A stretch of 64,000 nt of DNA from Anaeramoeba flamelloides (Eukaryota; Metamonada; Anaeramoebidae). The stretch is from assembly GCA_027625915.1 (NCBI GenBank), contig JANTQA010000032.1:10788001-10852000 (forward strand). Direction: 5' to 3'. The stretch's first letter is position 1. Each line of letters starts with the position of its first letter. Below the pieces are notes generated by a model. The model saw only the letters and a list, made by a program, of their open reading frames with translations, did not search any database and was not told the origin of the DNA. Positions 1 through 10,698 of this stretch are shown piece by piece. The position numbers were made by a program, and so were the translations under genes.

Positions 1-225
1 TTTTAAAAATTTTAAAGTATTAACAAATAAATGAATGCATTGGTAAATTTGTTGAAATTAAATTACTAATAATTGTTGATGAGTAAATAGTTAGATATCA
101 ACAACAGTTTTTCTTTGGGGTTTTTCGATTTAAAAGAATTTAACTTTAATAAAAACATCAATCATTCAAAAATAATTTTTATATCTAACAAAACAGATTA
201 TTAATTAGAGAAACAAAATGAAAAC
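1..225. other. AT-rich spacer
   Basis: Very AT-rich sequence with no gene, RNA or repeat boundary that I can support. It is the left flank of repeat G1. Confidence 0.5.
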
Positions 226-783
226 TAAACTAAAATTCAAAATTTTCCTCATAGCTAAAACGGCCCAAACAATTACAATCTAACAATTTCATTCAAATTG
301 TAAATAAATTTTGAATTTTGTATAAAATATTCAAAATCATTTTTTCATCTTTTAAGTTTTTTCTTTTTTGGTTTCATTTCATTTTTCGAATTACCTAACG
401 TGTTTCGTTTGATCAAAATTTTTTCAAAGATTGTTGATATTTGGTTCAAGTTGAGTTGTTACAAACAAAAGAACTCAAATAAAATTAGTTAGTAGTCTCT
501 AATCATTTGATCGATCAATATTCCTAAGAGAATTTAAACAAATTTATCTATGCATTTTTTTTGTTGTATGTTCGTTCTCCAAAATTTTTAACACCTCGAT
601 AATTTATTGGTATTGATAATTATTTATTTTTTTGTTTTGTGAGTATTGCGATTTATAAACAATTGTTAGCATTTCAATTATTGAAGGGTTCGAATATGGT
701 ATTTATTTGAGAATTGATTAAATAAGATTTTTTTTTCAAAAATTGAATTTCTGTGATGTTAAAAATTTTGAATTGGGGTTTAA
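226..783 (-). mobile_element. Repeat family G, copy 1 (non-autonomous terminal-inverted-repeat element)
   Basis: This stretch is the reverse complement of the segments at 21784-22351 and 38426-38977. Shared blocks include the GATCGATCAA core, the AATTACCTAACGTGTTTCG block and the TTGTTTATAAATTACAATACTC block. The ends are inverted copies of AAACYMMAATTCAAAATTTT, seen here as AAACTAAAATTCAAAATTTT at the left and AATTTTGAATTGGGGTTT at the right. There is no coding potential. It is probably a MITE-like DNA element; the superfamily is not identifiable from the termini. Confidence 0.7.
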
Positions 784-1956
784 ATAAAAAGAGAAAAATA
801 TTTTCCTATTTTTAAAAAATCAAAATTATTTCAAAATTGAATAAAAGTGCAGTGGTATAATTCTATTAACTATTTTAACTTTTTGTCAAAAATTTTGAGA
901 TTTTATTGGATTTATTACTAAAGGTTTAGTGTTTAGAACACTTTATTTGTTAAAGAGAGGGGATTTTGAAGTTATTAAATTCTAGATTCCAATTCGAAGG
1001 GTGAATAAACATAATTAAAGTTCCCCAAAACCACTATTTTGAGAATTTTAAACACTATTTAATTTTCAAAATCAAGTATAAATAAAAAGAATGTAAAAAA
1101 TTGAAGAATAAAGAAAAAAAGAATGGTTACTAAAAAAAAAATGAAAGAATAAAATGTGAAGGTTAAATAAAAAAACAAGAATTAGACAAGATAAAAAATA
1201 AAAATTAGATAAGACTATTGTTTAGAGTTATTGCAATTAAGACGAATCTCTCTTTTTTATAACACAAAATCACTTTTACTTAAGATTATTTTTTTCTTAT
1301 AGTAAGTTGGGGCAGATTGGTAAAGGAAACATTATAGAGTAATACAATAAATTACTTGCTGGTTTATTTTACACACTGCTTTCTATATCTTTATTTTCGA
1401 CAATCTTAAAATGTAAATTTTTAATTTTTTAAGTTTTTTTTTCTAATCTTTTACCTCTTGATATGAAGTGGTCTATATCATTATTTTTTATTCTACAACA
1501 TGGCTGTACTTAGGAATTTTACCTCTTTTTCCAATTTACATGTATAACTATTAATCGGATTTGAAAAAGATTTTAATTTTAATAATAACTCAATTGATGA
1601 TTCGAAGTTTGGGTATGGTTATTGTCCACTAAAGTTGCCCGGAAATTTATTTCTTTTAAAATTTCTTTGCAATCACTGATTTTCTACTTATTTTGAATAT
1701 TCGATATTGTCTAGTATTGACTTAAAAAAAGTCTCCGAGATTTTTGACACTGTCTCCAACTTTACCAAGTAATCTAAAAAACTGTTTTATATTTCATGAA
1801 TTTTTAATTTTTAAGTTAGATTGCTTGAATCTAGTGATTTTATTTTTTTTTTTTAAGGTAATAAGTTCTCTTTCTTCGAATTAAAATTTGAAATTGATTT
1901 ATAAGAACCTAAAATATAATTAATACTCTCTAAATATTTAAAAAAAGGAATAGATA
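784..1956. other. Gene-free AT-rich interval
   Basis: No ORF with protein-like composition on either strand. The sequence is mostly A/T homopolymer runs. Nothing else is seen. Confidence 0.5.
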
Positions 1957-2154
1957 CAGTCAGTTTTACTTTTAAGGCACAAAATTTCAACGAAATTTAA
2001 GGCACAATAAAAATCTCAAATTAAGGCACAAAATTTGGAATTTTAATTTTTACAATTTATTTTTACTAGAATTTGAATTTTGTGCCTTAATTTGAGATTT
2101 TTTTTGTGCCTTAAATTTCGTTGAAAGTTTGTGCCTTAAAAGTGAAACTGACTG
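1957..2154. mobile_element. MITE family A, copy 1 (Tc1/mariner-type, TA-flanked)
   Basis: A palindromic element of about 200 bp. The left end reads CAGTCAGTTTTACTTTTAAG and the right end is its inverted counterpart, ...AAAGTGAAACTGACTG. TA stands immediately outside both ends. The arms continue inward for about 75 bp through AAGGCAC, AACGAAATTTAAGGCAC and CTCAAATTAAGGCAC blocks, leaving a short T-rich centre. CAGT termini at a TA target are typical of Tc1/mariner elements. No transposase is encoded, so it depends on a source elsewhere. Confidence 0.85.
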
Positions 2155-2156
2155 TA

Positions 2157-2409
2157 ACGAAACTTTATTATTATGAAAGGCGCAGAGCATTTTTTTTTTT
2201 TTTTGGAATATCAATTACTTTTTATGATTAACATTTGAAGAATAAACAAAAAATAAGACGATGAATGTATATCCAAGGAAAAATAATATACAGACTAAGA
2301 AAACCGAATCAACCAATTCATTTTATTTAACAATTTTAAAACCCAAAATCTAACGGTAACCATAAAAAAAATGTTAAATATAATCTTTAATTTAAGATAA
2401 ATATAATTA

Positions 2410-2446
<37 letters not shown>

Positions 2447-3013
2447 ATATAATTTCTCTGCAATAATTTCCACTGTATCTTTTACATTATAATGCCAGGT
2501 TTTTTCTTTGTGACTATCAATCTTCCAATAAAAAAGATTTGTAGAATGAATAACATATCAAAAAACCAATTAAAAAAAAAACGGTAAAAATGTGAAAAAT
2601 CAAAAATAGATCTTTCGCTTCTAAACCCTTTCAAAATATTTAATAACATGTAATTTGTCTTTTATAACTTGACACATTTGAGTATAAATTTGTAATCAAT
2701 AAAAACATTTAAATAAGGTAAAATTTAAACGAATTTAATATTAGGTTTGGAAAAATAAAATAAATTAAGTGTTTTGCCTATTTTGTAATTTTGGGTCAGG
2801 AGTATGAAAAAAAAGTGAAACTTTTATTTTAGTTAAATCTAATACTTTTTTAACCTTTCATGCTTGTTAATATAATTCTTAACAATTTAATAAGTATTCC
2901 AGAAATTCAAATTCTTTGAATATTTTTTCTTTTGTTACAAGTATGGCTAACCCTTTTTAAAAGCCCTTAGTCGAGAAAAAAGTGCTTTTTTGGATAAATA
3001 AATTTTCCGGTTA
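2157..3013. repeat. Gene-free interval with (TA)n microsatellite
   Basis: A pure TA run occupies about 2414-2444. The rest is AT-rich sequence with no coding signal. Confidence 0.6.
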
Positions 3014-3015
3014 TA

Positions 3016-3212
3016 CAGTCAGTTCCACTTTTAAGACACAAACTTTCAATGAAAATTTAAGGCACAAAAAAATCTCAAATTAAGGCACAAAATTTGGAAT
3101 TTTTTTTTTTACAATTTATTTTACTAGAATCTGAATTTTGGGCTTTTATTTAAGATTTTTTTTTGTGCCTTAAATTTCGTAGCAGTTTGTGTCTTAAAAG
3201 TGGAACTGATTG
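3016..3212. mobile_element. MITE family A, copy 2
   Basis: The left end CAGTCAGTTCCACTTTTAAG follows TATA. The right end GGAACTGATTG is followed by TA. It is more diverged than copy 3 (for example GGGCTTTTATTT replaces GTGCCTTAATTT in one arm). It lies only 76 bp from copy 3. Confidence 0.8.
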
Positions 3213-3288
3213 TAAAGGATTTAAGTTCAATTTAACTTTGAGACATTTACTCTATTATATAATAATAGATAGTTAGCAAAATATATTA

Positions 3289-3484
3289 CAGTCAGTTTCA
3301 CTTTTAAGGCACAAACTTTCAACGAAATTTAAGGCACAAAAAAAATCTCAAATTAAGGCACAAAATTCAAATTCTAGTAAAATAAATTGTAAAAAAAAAA
3401 ATTGCAAATTTTGTGCCTTAATTTGAGATTTTTTTGTGCCTTAAATTTCGTTGTAAGTTTGTGCCTTAAAAGTGAAACTGACTG
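3289..3484. mobile_element. MITE family A, copy 3
   Basis: One of the best-preserved copies. The left end CAGTCAGTTTCACTTTTAAG and the right end CTTAAAAGTGAAACTGACTG match over nearly the whole arm, with TA on both sides. It sits in tandem with copy 2, suggesting local hopping or target preference. Confidence 0.85.
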
Positions 3485-4578
3485 TACTTGTCTAATAAAA
3501 CCGAAATAAAGAAAAAAAATTCTTAATAATAAATATTGGTTCTTTTATGTTTACTAAAATCCAAAAGAATCAATTAAAATCTATAGGTTTTACTTTATTC
3601 TTTTAAATTCTGGAAAAGTCAAAGTTGTTTTTTTTTTTAATTTTATATTTAAAAAGATAATTAAATAAATTTTCTTTTGATTTCAAAAAGTAAAAAAAAA
3701 ATCTAAATGAAAAATCAAAACAAAATATTTTTTTTTTGTCTGAAACAAAAAAAAATTATCTAATAGTTAAAAATTTTATAACTTTTGTTTTTTTTTCAAG
3801 GATAGGACTTTATTTAAATATCTTTCAAAAGCATTTTAAATTTAATAAATATCCTTCAAACGAGAAAAAAATTATTTTGATTATTAAATCTGAAAAAAAA
3901 ATCTTACTGGAAATATGAATCTTGGATTTTTCAACTTAATTGTTTAAATTTCAAAAACAAAATAAACAATTTGCTATATTTTTAAGACTTTAAACGTTCG
4001 CTTATAAGAAATTTTTTTGTTAATAATCGATCTTTGATCAAAAATTATTTTTATCAAAAAATGTTTTTCAATATTATGATATTTCCAACTGTTTGTTATG
4101 GGATTAATAAACCAAAGAAAGGGAAATAAAGAAATAAAAGAAGAAGAAGAAAATGGAAGAGAGATGGGAGAAATTTAAAAAGAGAGATAATAACAAATAC
4201 TTAATAAAAATCTTTTATAATTTTAAAATAGATTTTACTTAAATTATCTAATAAAAAAATTTCTTGAAGATTCATACAATTCTTAATTATTAGCATAGGG
4301 TATTATAAAGAGGTGTGATCTTTTTTATTAATTATGTTTGTTATTTTTGGTTTGATTTTTTTTTTTTTGAATTTGTTTTGATAGAATCTTTCTAATCATT
4401 GCTGTGTTTTTCTTATCTAGGTTACATGGAGCGAAATTATATAAATTTTCTAAAATATTTTTTTGTTCTTAAAACAACTCAGTCAAAATCGAATATCTTT
4501 ATATTTAGAATATAAGTGTATCAAACATCAGTTAATTAAGTTGTATTAATTTTTTGTGATCTACTATTAAATAATTAA
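3485..4578. other. Gene-free interval
   Basis: Contains poly-A/T tracts, a purine-rich GAAGAAGAAG patch near 4138-4175, and a fragment at about 3586-3618 (GGTTTTACTTTATTC then TTCTGGAAAA) that matches one module of the fold-back elements described further on. No gene seen. Confidence 0.5.
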
Positions 4579-5053
4579 CAGTAGTGTAAATAACCGGTGT
4601 TTTTTATTTTAACACATCATTAAAATTTAACTAATGCAAAAAATATTGGCTGATTGTAGAAATAAAAGAACCAAATCAATTGGGTTGAAACAGTATATAA
4701 AAAGAAAATGGTTCTTTAAATAAATTCTAAAAAAGAATTATGAAGATATTGAAAGATTAAAAGGTAATATTTTATCAACAAAATGCGAAAAAGATCATAG
4801 TTTGAATTTTTATAAAAAATATCATTTAATCTCAAATATTTTGAAAATATGACCAAAATTTTGAAATAAAAGTATTTAATAATATTGAGCGATTTCTATT
4901 AATCAAAGATCTAACCTCTAAAGTTAATATAAATCCGAATCAAGGATATACCTATGTCTTCCTATCTACAAATACCCAAGTCTGAAAAAAAAAAATCAAG
5001 TCAAATTTTTGTAATGGGTTAAAGATTGCCAACACGGGTTATTTACATCACTG
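4579..5053 (+). mobile_element. MITE family B, copy 1 (TA-target type)
   Basis: About 475 bp with terminal inverted repeats CAGTAGTGTAAATAACC at the left and GGGTTATTTACATCACTG at the right. TA follows the right end; the left flank is AA, so the duplication has decayed on that side. The interior matches 18929-19409 in the opposite orientation, including the AAATTTATTTAAAGAACC and ATACTGTT blocks. No ORF. Mariner-like by its CAGT ends. Confidence 0.75.
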
Positions 5054-5187
5054 TAAAATGAATTTTTGTTAATTATTTTGTGGTTTTTTGAAAAACTTCA
5101 TTAATCAATAAGTTTAAATTCAGAGTTATATTTATTTATGATAAAATTATTTAATTTCATTTAGTAATTAGTAAATATTTAAGGCCT

Positions 5188-5767
5188 GTTTAAAATAAAA
5201 TCACTATGTGTGACATATGGGACAAAACATTATTAAGTTATCTCCTTTTAATCAAAAGATCCTAAAGAATTAATATACTTCAAAAAATTACTAAATTCGA
5301 GATTTAACCAGATCCTTTTCTGAATTGTAAGTTGATACATAAAAATAGCAACCCAACCTTTTTTGATTTTAAACTTGATTTTTTCAAAATATTTTATTTC
5401 AAAAGAGATAATACTTGCCTTTGAATAAAAATCACTAGTTTGTTGAAAATACTACCAACTTACAATTCTGAATCTGATCTCGCAAAATTCTAAATTCTTA
5501 AAAATTTGAAATCTGATAGTTCATCATTATCGAAAGAAATAAAGAGTCTAATTGATGTTTTAATTAATAAGATCCCCTTGGTTTATTTATTTTTGATAGT
5601 CCTTTAATACTTGATGAAAAAAGAAAACAGAATTCGATCGAACAGAAAGACAAATTCTGAAAATGTGAGTAAATTTAATAATTAAACTTGATCTCGAGAG
5701 ATAAAGGACATAATTAAATAATGTTTTGCCCTGTACACCACTCAATGTAACTTTATTTTAGATAAAC
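5188..5767. mobile_element. Fold-back/MITE-like element with long inverted ends
   Basis: The left end GTTTAAAATAAAATCACTAT (with ACAAAACATTATTAA further in) is inverted at the right as ATAATGTTTTGCCC...TTTTAGATAAAC over about 60 bp. A second inner inverted pair surrounds TGAATTGTAAGTTG near 5320 and AACTTACAATTCTGA near 5457. No coding content and no second copy in this window. I could not find a convincing target duplication. Confidence 0.6.
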
Positions 5768-6238
5768 CTACAATAGTGACTAGATGAAAAGAAAAAATTA
5801 ATGTATGAACTGTGTTTTTTATTGTGTTTTTATGGATATGTAATGAGATTTTTCTGAAAAAACAAAAAATAATATTTTAATTCATCAATACCAGATCATA
5901 ATCAATTAAAACAACATAAAAGGGTGGCATTTGCGCCGTAGATTACAAATATGTTTGGTATACCCAACCTTAAAATAAAAGACTAATTCTTTGTTTATTT
6001 AAGAAAAGTGGTAAAAAAGAGAAGTATAAATTAAATGTGAAGCAATTCAAATTGGCAAAGAAAATTCGGGATTCAACAAAAAAAGGAAATAAAGTACTTT
6101 TCATGAATTACATTTTTCGTAAAATTCCTTCAAACAAATGTGTACCTAATAACTAGGCTAAACATAATAATGAAATTCTCACAAAATAAGAATATTTTTT
6201 TATTGTTTTTTCAACAAAATTTATTCTCAATTAAAAAA
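5768..6238. other. 5' flank of the seven-helix membrane gene
   Basis: AT-rich, with no repeat recognised. It must hold the promoter and 5' UTR of the downstream gene, but no specific element can be picked out. Confidence 0.4.
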
Positions 6239-7078
6239 ATGTGTTGGAATTTAGAGGTATCGATTACTTTCTCAATAATTGAGCTGGTTGCCATTGTGTT
6301 TTTGTGGTACCGAAACTATAGCATCCGTGATCGTGTGTATTCTTTTTTTTTTTTGTTGGTCTTTTTTATCGAATTCAGCGAGATCTTTCTGTGGATCACG
6401 ATCCCTGAATCAGGCGAATTTGAGGGAAAATGCCCCTCTGCAAATGTCTTTTTCACGTCTGTGACATATTTTGTCGCCTGGATGCAACCACTTGGTATCA
6501 ATTTGTACTGTCTATTTACAACAACCAAAAAACAAGACAAAAGCAAATTTTATTTGTCGGTCTCCTTGGCATCATTTGATTATGTGATGCATGTCATAAG
6601 CTATTTTGTCAGATGGGGGGAAGTTGGCTCTCAACAGAATTGCTCGGTAACTTATGGCAAAAACGACAACCTTACATGGAAATGGCAATATATCAAGGCA
6701 TGGTATTACCCGAACACATACAACTATTTTGTGCTGAGTGTAATCCCATTCCTCTTTTATCGTCCCTGGAGGGCAATGATCAACTTTGCATTTCCGTATT
6801 TAACAACGCTTCTCGTTACGTATTTTGTTTTTGATACAACAGTGTTTCCTTCAACTTGGTGTTGGACAGCACTTATGATTTTAATTTTCTTTGTTCTGGA
6901 CCCTTGGACAGTGGAAAGAGATACCTTTAAAAGCTGCTTTGTGAAAAAAGACAACAAGAAACAGAAAGCGATCACAGAATCTTCATTCTCGGAAGAAGAC
7001 CAAATCAATCTCTCTAGTAGCCACCAAGACGACGAAACTGACCCAAGATCTAGTCATTCAAAAGAAGAAAGTGATTAA
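6239..7078 (+). CDS. Seven-helix membrane protein, DUF5765-like
   Basis: Encodes 279 residues from an ATG at 6239. An in-frame ATG at 6170 would add 23 Lys/Phe-rich residues, but the later start gives the MCWNLEVS opening that I recall as the hallmark of a small multi-pass family (DUF5765, from memory). About seven hydrophobic segments follow: VSITFSIIELVAIVFLW, YSFFFLLVFFIEFSEIFLW, VFFTSVTYFVAWMQPL, FYLSVSLASFDYVMHVI, YFVLSVIPFLFY, FPYLTTLLVTYFVF and ALMILIFFVLDPW. The last 50 or so residues are a charged Ser/Glu/Asp-rich cytosolic-type tail with many potential phosphosites. No enzymatic motif is visible and function is unknown. It is a single exon with markedly higher GC than its surroundings. 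A possible AATAAA signal lies at 7177-7182. Confidence 0.8.
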   Translation: MCWNLEVSITFSIIELVAIVFLWYRNYSIRDRVYSFFFLLVFFIEFSEIFLWITIPESGEFEGKCPSANVFFTSVTYFVAWMQPLGINLYCLFTTTKKQDKSKFYLSVSLASFDYVMHVISYFVRWGEVGSQQNCSVTYGKNDNLTWKWQYIKAWYYPNTYNYFVLSVIPFLFYRPWRAMINFAFPYLTTLLVTYFVFDTTVFPSTWCWTALMILIFFVLDPWTVERDTFKSCFVKKDNKKQKAITESSFSEEDQINLSSSHQDDETDPRSSHSKEESD

Positions 7079-7249
7079 TTTACTTTGATTTTGGGTTTCT
7101 TCATTGAAAACTAAAACCAATATTTGGAATGTTTGCTTGAAGGAACATTTTCGTCCACCTCAATCAAAGACTGTTTAATAAAAAAACCTTTTCATCTGTG
7201 TAGTTCTTGATTGATATGCCGAAATTTCAGTTCTTTTTTATTTTTATTA

Positions 7250-7450
7250 CAGTCAGTTCCCCACTTTTAATTCGCAGCCTTTGAACAAAAATTGAGTCAC
7301 AAAAAAATCTCAAATTAAGGCACAAAATTTGGAATTTTTTTTTTCATAAAACATTTTATTTTACTAGAATCCGAATTTTGTTCTTTGATTTGGAAATTAT
7401 CTTTGTGCCTTAAATTTCGTTGATAGTTTGTGAATTAAAAGTGGGCCTGC
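7250..7450. mobile_element. MITE family A, copy 4 (decayed)
   Basis: The left end CAGTCAGTTCCCCACTTTTA follows TTA. The right end is degraded to AAAGTGGGCCTGC. It begins 171 bp after the stop codon of the upstream gene, in or just past its 3' UTR. Confidence 0.7.
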
Positions 7451-7451
7451 T

Positions 7452-8479
7452 ATAAAGGAAGTAGCTTGATCATAGAATTTTACAAAATTAATCTAAATTT
7501 CAATGGATCATAAAAAATATTAGTGCCCGATGGTTCAAACGACTCCAATATTTGATTTTTTAGAAAAAGTAACAAAGTTGAAGAAATGAATTTATAAAAA
7601 AATTTTGTTTTAGTCTAAACCCAAAGAATTTTACAAAATAACACCCATTTCAAGACTTAATATAAATAATAAACTAAATTTCATAATAAATGGCCCACCT
7701 TACATTTGAATAATGAATTGCTTTTGTATCGTTTTGAAGTTTTTCCTCTCACAATGAAAAGTTTTCAAATAAATCATTTTTTCTGTTTTTTATTTTTTCG
7801 ACAGTATTTTGTTAAAATGGAAAATGAAAATGAAAAATTTGAAAGAAGTAACAGATGAATTAATGCAAAATTTGGTTTCAAATATGAAAAAGAGATTAGA
7901 TTTAGTTATTCAAATGGAAGGAGAATCGATAAATGGGTTTTTTTACTTATTTAAATTGTCTATTTTTCATGTAATGCTTCTTCAAAATAAATGGCCCAAT
8001 TTTTTTTAACAGTTTTTTTTTATTTTTCTTTCTTTTATTTTTAGACAAAAAATAAATATCTCTTGAGTATATTATTGAATATTAAAATCAAAATTTTTAT
8101 ATTATAATAGATAACTTCAATTATTAAAAATATTTTTATTTAAAATTTGTTTTTTAATCGGACAATTATTATGAAAGATAGTTTATTTTTGCACATAGGG
8201 TATGAATTGGCAATATTAGACTTTTATAATTAGAATATTTAAAAATATAGTAGTTTAAAAGGGCATATAATTTAATTCACAAATTTTTATTTGTAAGTAT
8301 TTCCTGGTGTTCATTGGGACAAAAGCTGAAAATTTATTCCTTGAAAAATACATTTTTATCAATAAAACTCGAAAAATTACAACGCCATGTTTACATTTGA
8401 GTAGTTCCTTTATGAAAATTTTCAATTTTTTTTTTTTTTTCAATTTTATTTATGAAAATCATAATATTTTTAATTTATT
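7452..8479. other. Gene-free interval
   Basis: AT-rich. A 66-codon open stretch at 7809-8009 was considered as an exon and rejected (see rejected list). No other signal. Confidence 0.4.
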
Positions 8480-9030
8480 AATCACCGTTTCTGGAATCTT
8501 ATTTATGGGTAATAATCTTTCTATCGGGGTTTTATTCCTCCTGTTTCAGAAGAATTGTCGCCGAGTGCCGTAAAGTGCCTAGGTTTTCTTGAGGTTTTCT
8601 TTTTTATTTGTGAAGTGTTCTAGGGTTTTTTGAGGTTTTCTGTTTATTTGGAAAATCGATTGATTTTCGTTAGGTTTTTTTGAGGTTTTCTAATTATTTT
8701 GAAAATCGATAGATTTTCGTTAGGTTTTTTTTGCTTTAGAAATAAACCGAAAATTTATTAAAATTTTCGGTTTATTTCTAAAGTAAAAAAAAACCTAGAA
8801 CACTTCACAAATAAATATAAAACCTCAAAAAAACCTAACGAAAATCAATTGATTTTCCAAATAAACAGAAAACTCAAGAAAACCTAACGACAGTGGATAA
8901 TTTTTAATTTGATCATGTAAATGATATTTTTTTTTTTACTTTTTTATTTTAAAAATTTTTCTTCTTCTCTTTTTTATTTAGTAAATTTTCTTTGATTACT
9001 CCTTTCTCACAATAAATAAATTCATAATAT
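8480..9030 (-). repeat. Repeat family D, copy 1, split by a fold-back insertion
   Basis: 8480-8549 and 8893-9030 are two halves of one D repeat in reverse orientation. Joined, they parallel the uninterrupted copy at 41925-42145: CCTGAAACAGGAGG and GATAGAAAGATTATTA blocks on one side, GAGAAGAAG and AAAAATTATCCAC on the other. The 343 bp between them are the fold-back element, so D is older than that insertion. Confidence 0.75.
8550..8892. mobile_element. Fold-back element, copy 1
   Basis: A near-complete palindrome. TAGGTTTTCTTGAGGTTTTC and AATCGATTGATTTTCGTTAGG modules on the left are mirrored as CCTAACGAAAATCAATTGAT and AAAACTCAAGAAAACC on the right. The centre is a perfect 18-bp stem with a 4-nt loop at 8739-8778 (GAAATAAACCGAAAATTT, inverted after ATTA). 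Its borders are fixed by the interrupted D repeat around it. It would form a very long hairpin in single strands. No ORF. Confidence 0.75.
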
Positions 9031-9253
9031 TTTTCAAATTTTATCTCAAATTAAAGGAAAAGAAAATTGATATAAATAACAAAATCAGGAAATTGGATTG
9101 TTTAATATTCATTTTGTCATACAAAATATAGATTTGACAAATCTTTTTTGCCCATCTAATATTTTTTTAATTTTAAAAATTGAAAAATACATGTTGGAAA
9201 TTCCACTCAAACAAGTTCATTTTTTTTTTTTTTATTAAAAATTTATAAATTTT

Positions 9254-9540
9254 GTGAAGTGCCTAGATTTTCCTGAATTCAAAAGAATGAAGCGAAATCA
9301 TGGATTTTACTCAATTCTTGTAAATTCTATAAAACTAACAAAAGGTGCTGTAGAGTTATGTAGAATGTCTAGGTTTTCTTGGGGTTTTCTGTTTTATTTG
9401 CTAAATCTATCGATTTTCGTTAGGTTTTTTTTTTACTTTAGAAATCAACAGAAAATTTTAATATATTTTCAGTTTATTTCTAAAGTAAAAAAACCCAGAA
9501 CACTTCACAAATAAACAGAAAACTCAAGAAAAGCTAACAG
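9254..9540. mobile_element. Fold-back element, copy 2
   Basis: Carries the same modules in another arrangement: GTGAAGTGCCTAG, a GAATTCAAAAGAATG block with its inverse, TCTAGGTTTTCTTGGGG, then TTTCTAAAGTAAAAAAACCC and ACACTTCACAAATAAACAG. It is closely linked to copy 1. Confidence 0.65.
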
Positions 9541-9869
9541 GAGTATATTTTAATTTGAGAAATGATCGAAATTTTATTTAATTTTCGTTTTATTTCCCAA
9601 ATTGAAAAAAAAAACCTAAAGGTAAATAAGAGGGATCAACAACTCCTCTGTTAATAAATAACAAAAAAAAGTTGTTAATTTTTTTATTTTAATTTTTTGA
9701 AGATTTGAATTCAAAAATTGCATGAGTGTGCAATTTGATATCATATCTTCCATTTTTTTTTTTTTTTATTTTATCTGGATCTTTAAAATAATCACAATAC
9801 TTTGATCAATTAATTTGTTTCAAATATCAAAAAAAAAAAAAAAAAAAAAATACAAGTAAACTGATAAAA
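9541..9869. other. Gene-free, homopolymer-rich interval
   Basis: Long T and A runs, including a poly-A run at about 9831-9850. No gene. Confidence 0.5.
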
Positions 9870-9884
9870 TATAATCATTTTTTA
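9870..9884. repeat. SINE target-site duplication, 5' copy
   Basis: TATAATCATTTTTTA, identical to 10271-10285 at the other end of the SINE. Confidence 0.8.
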
Positions 9885-10270
9885 AGAGGACCGGTATGGG
9901 CAAGTGGCAACACAGCCCAGTGTGCAATCTGAAGGCCGGGATTCTATTCCCTTAACCATTATTTCTTATTGTTTACCATTTTCTCAAATAGCCACCATGG
10001 TGTAATTTTAATTAAAAATCGGGCTTATGCTTCTTATAACCACCAATTCTTTGAGGAAATCGTTTGACCGAATTGAATCTTTTTGACTATTATAAAACTG
10101 AACGGAATTGGAACATAATCCCTCTCAATTTATGGAGCAGATCCGATTTTTGGGAGAAATGACCAGCTCTCACTTGGTTCAACAATATCTCTAATTGAAA
10201 TTAGGGATTCGGGCAAACAGGTGGACTTTTAGTACCCACTCTTTAATGGAAATATATATATATATATATA
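9885..10270 (+). mobile_element. tRNA-derived SINE with target-site duplication
   Basis: The head GACCGGTATGGGCAAGTGGC resembles a tRNA 5' half with a pol III A box. GGGATTCTATTCCC resembles the T arm with a B box (GATTCTATTCC against the consensus GGTTCGANNCC). An unrelated body of about 300 bp follows and ends in an (AT)n tail. The element is bracketed by an exact 15-bp direct repeat, TATAATCATTTTTTA, at 9870-9884 and 10271-10285, as expected for LINE-driven retroposition. The sharp duplication and legible boxes point to a fairly recent insertion. A diverged second copy lies at about 40030-40270. Confidence 0.75.
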
Positions 10271-10285
10271 TATAATCATTTTTTA
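10271..10285. repeat. SINE target-site duplication, 3' copy
   Basis: TATAATCATTTTTTA directly after the (AT)n tail. The first bases could be assigned to the tail, which leaves the exact border uncertain by one or two bases. Confidence 0.75.
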
Positions 10286-10499
10286 TTAGAAAAAAATATC
10301 TGAATATAGTTATTGTGTTTAAAATTTAATGTTATTTTCCAAATAATAAAAAGAAAATTTCTCATTTAAAGTTCAAAAATATTTTTCCTATCAAATTTTT
10401 TTGCTTAAAAAAAAAAACAAAATCTTAACACAATCAATCCTTAAAATAAGATTTTATGACATTTAAATTAAACTTATACTTGTGGATTTTTTGAAAAAA

Positions 10500-10696
10500 C
10501 AGTCAGTTCCACTTTTAAGGCACAAACTTTTAACGAAATTTAAGTGACAATAAAAATCTCATATTAAGGCACAAGATTCAAATTCTAGTAAAATAAATTG
10601 TAAAAAAAAAAATTCCAAATTTTGTGCCTTAATTTGAGATTTTTTTTGTACCTTAGATTTAGTTGAAAGTGTGTAAATTAAAAGTGGAACTAACTG
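10500..10696. mobile_element. MITE family A, copy 5
   Basis: The left end CAGTCAGTTCCACTTTTAAG is preceded by AA rather than TA. The right end GGAACTAACTG is followed by TA. It abuts the left end of the family L element that starts at 10699. Confidence 0.8.
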
Positions 10697-10698
10697 TA

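Noticed and set aside
690-705. GGGTTCGAATATGG as a tRNA T-arm
   Set aside because: No A box or acceptor pairing at the right distance, and it lies within repeat G1 and is altered in the other G copies.
7805-7936. Open stretch KEVTDELMQNLVSNMKKRLD with a CGACAG acceptor-like site, as an orphan exon
   Set aside because: The composition looks protein-like, but the only donor (GGTTTTTTT) is poor, no partner exon is visible nearby and the family is not recognised. Not enough to call a gene.
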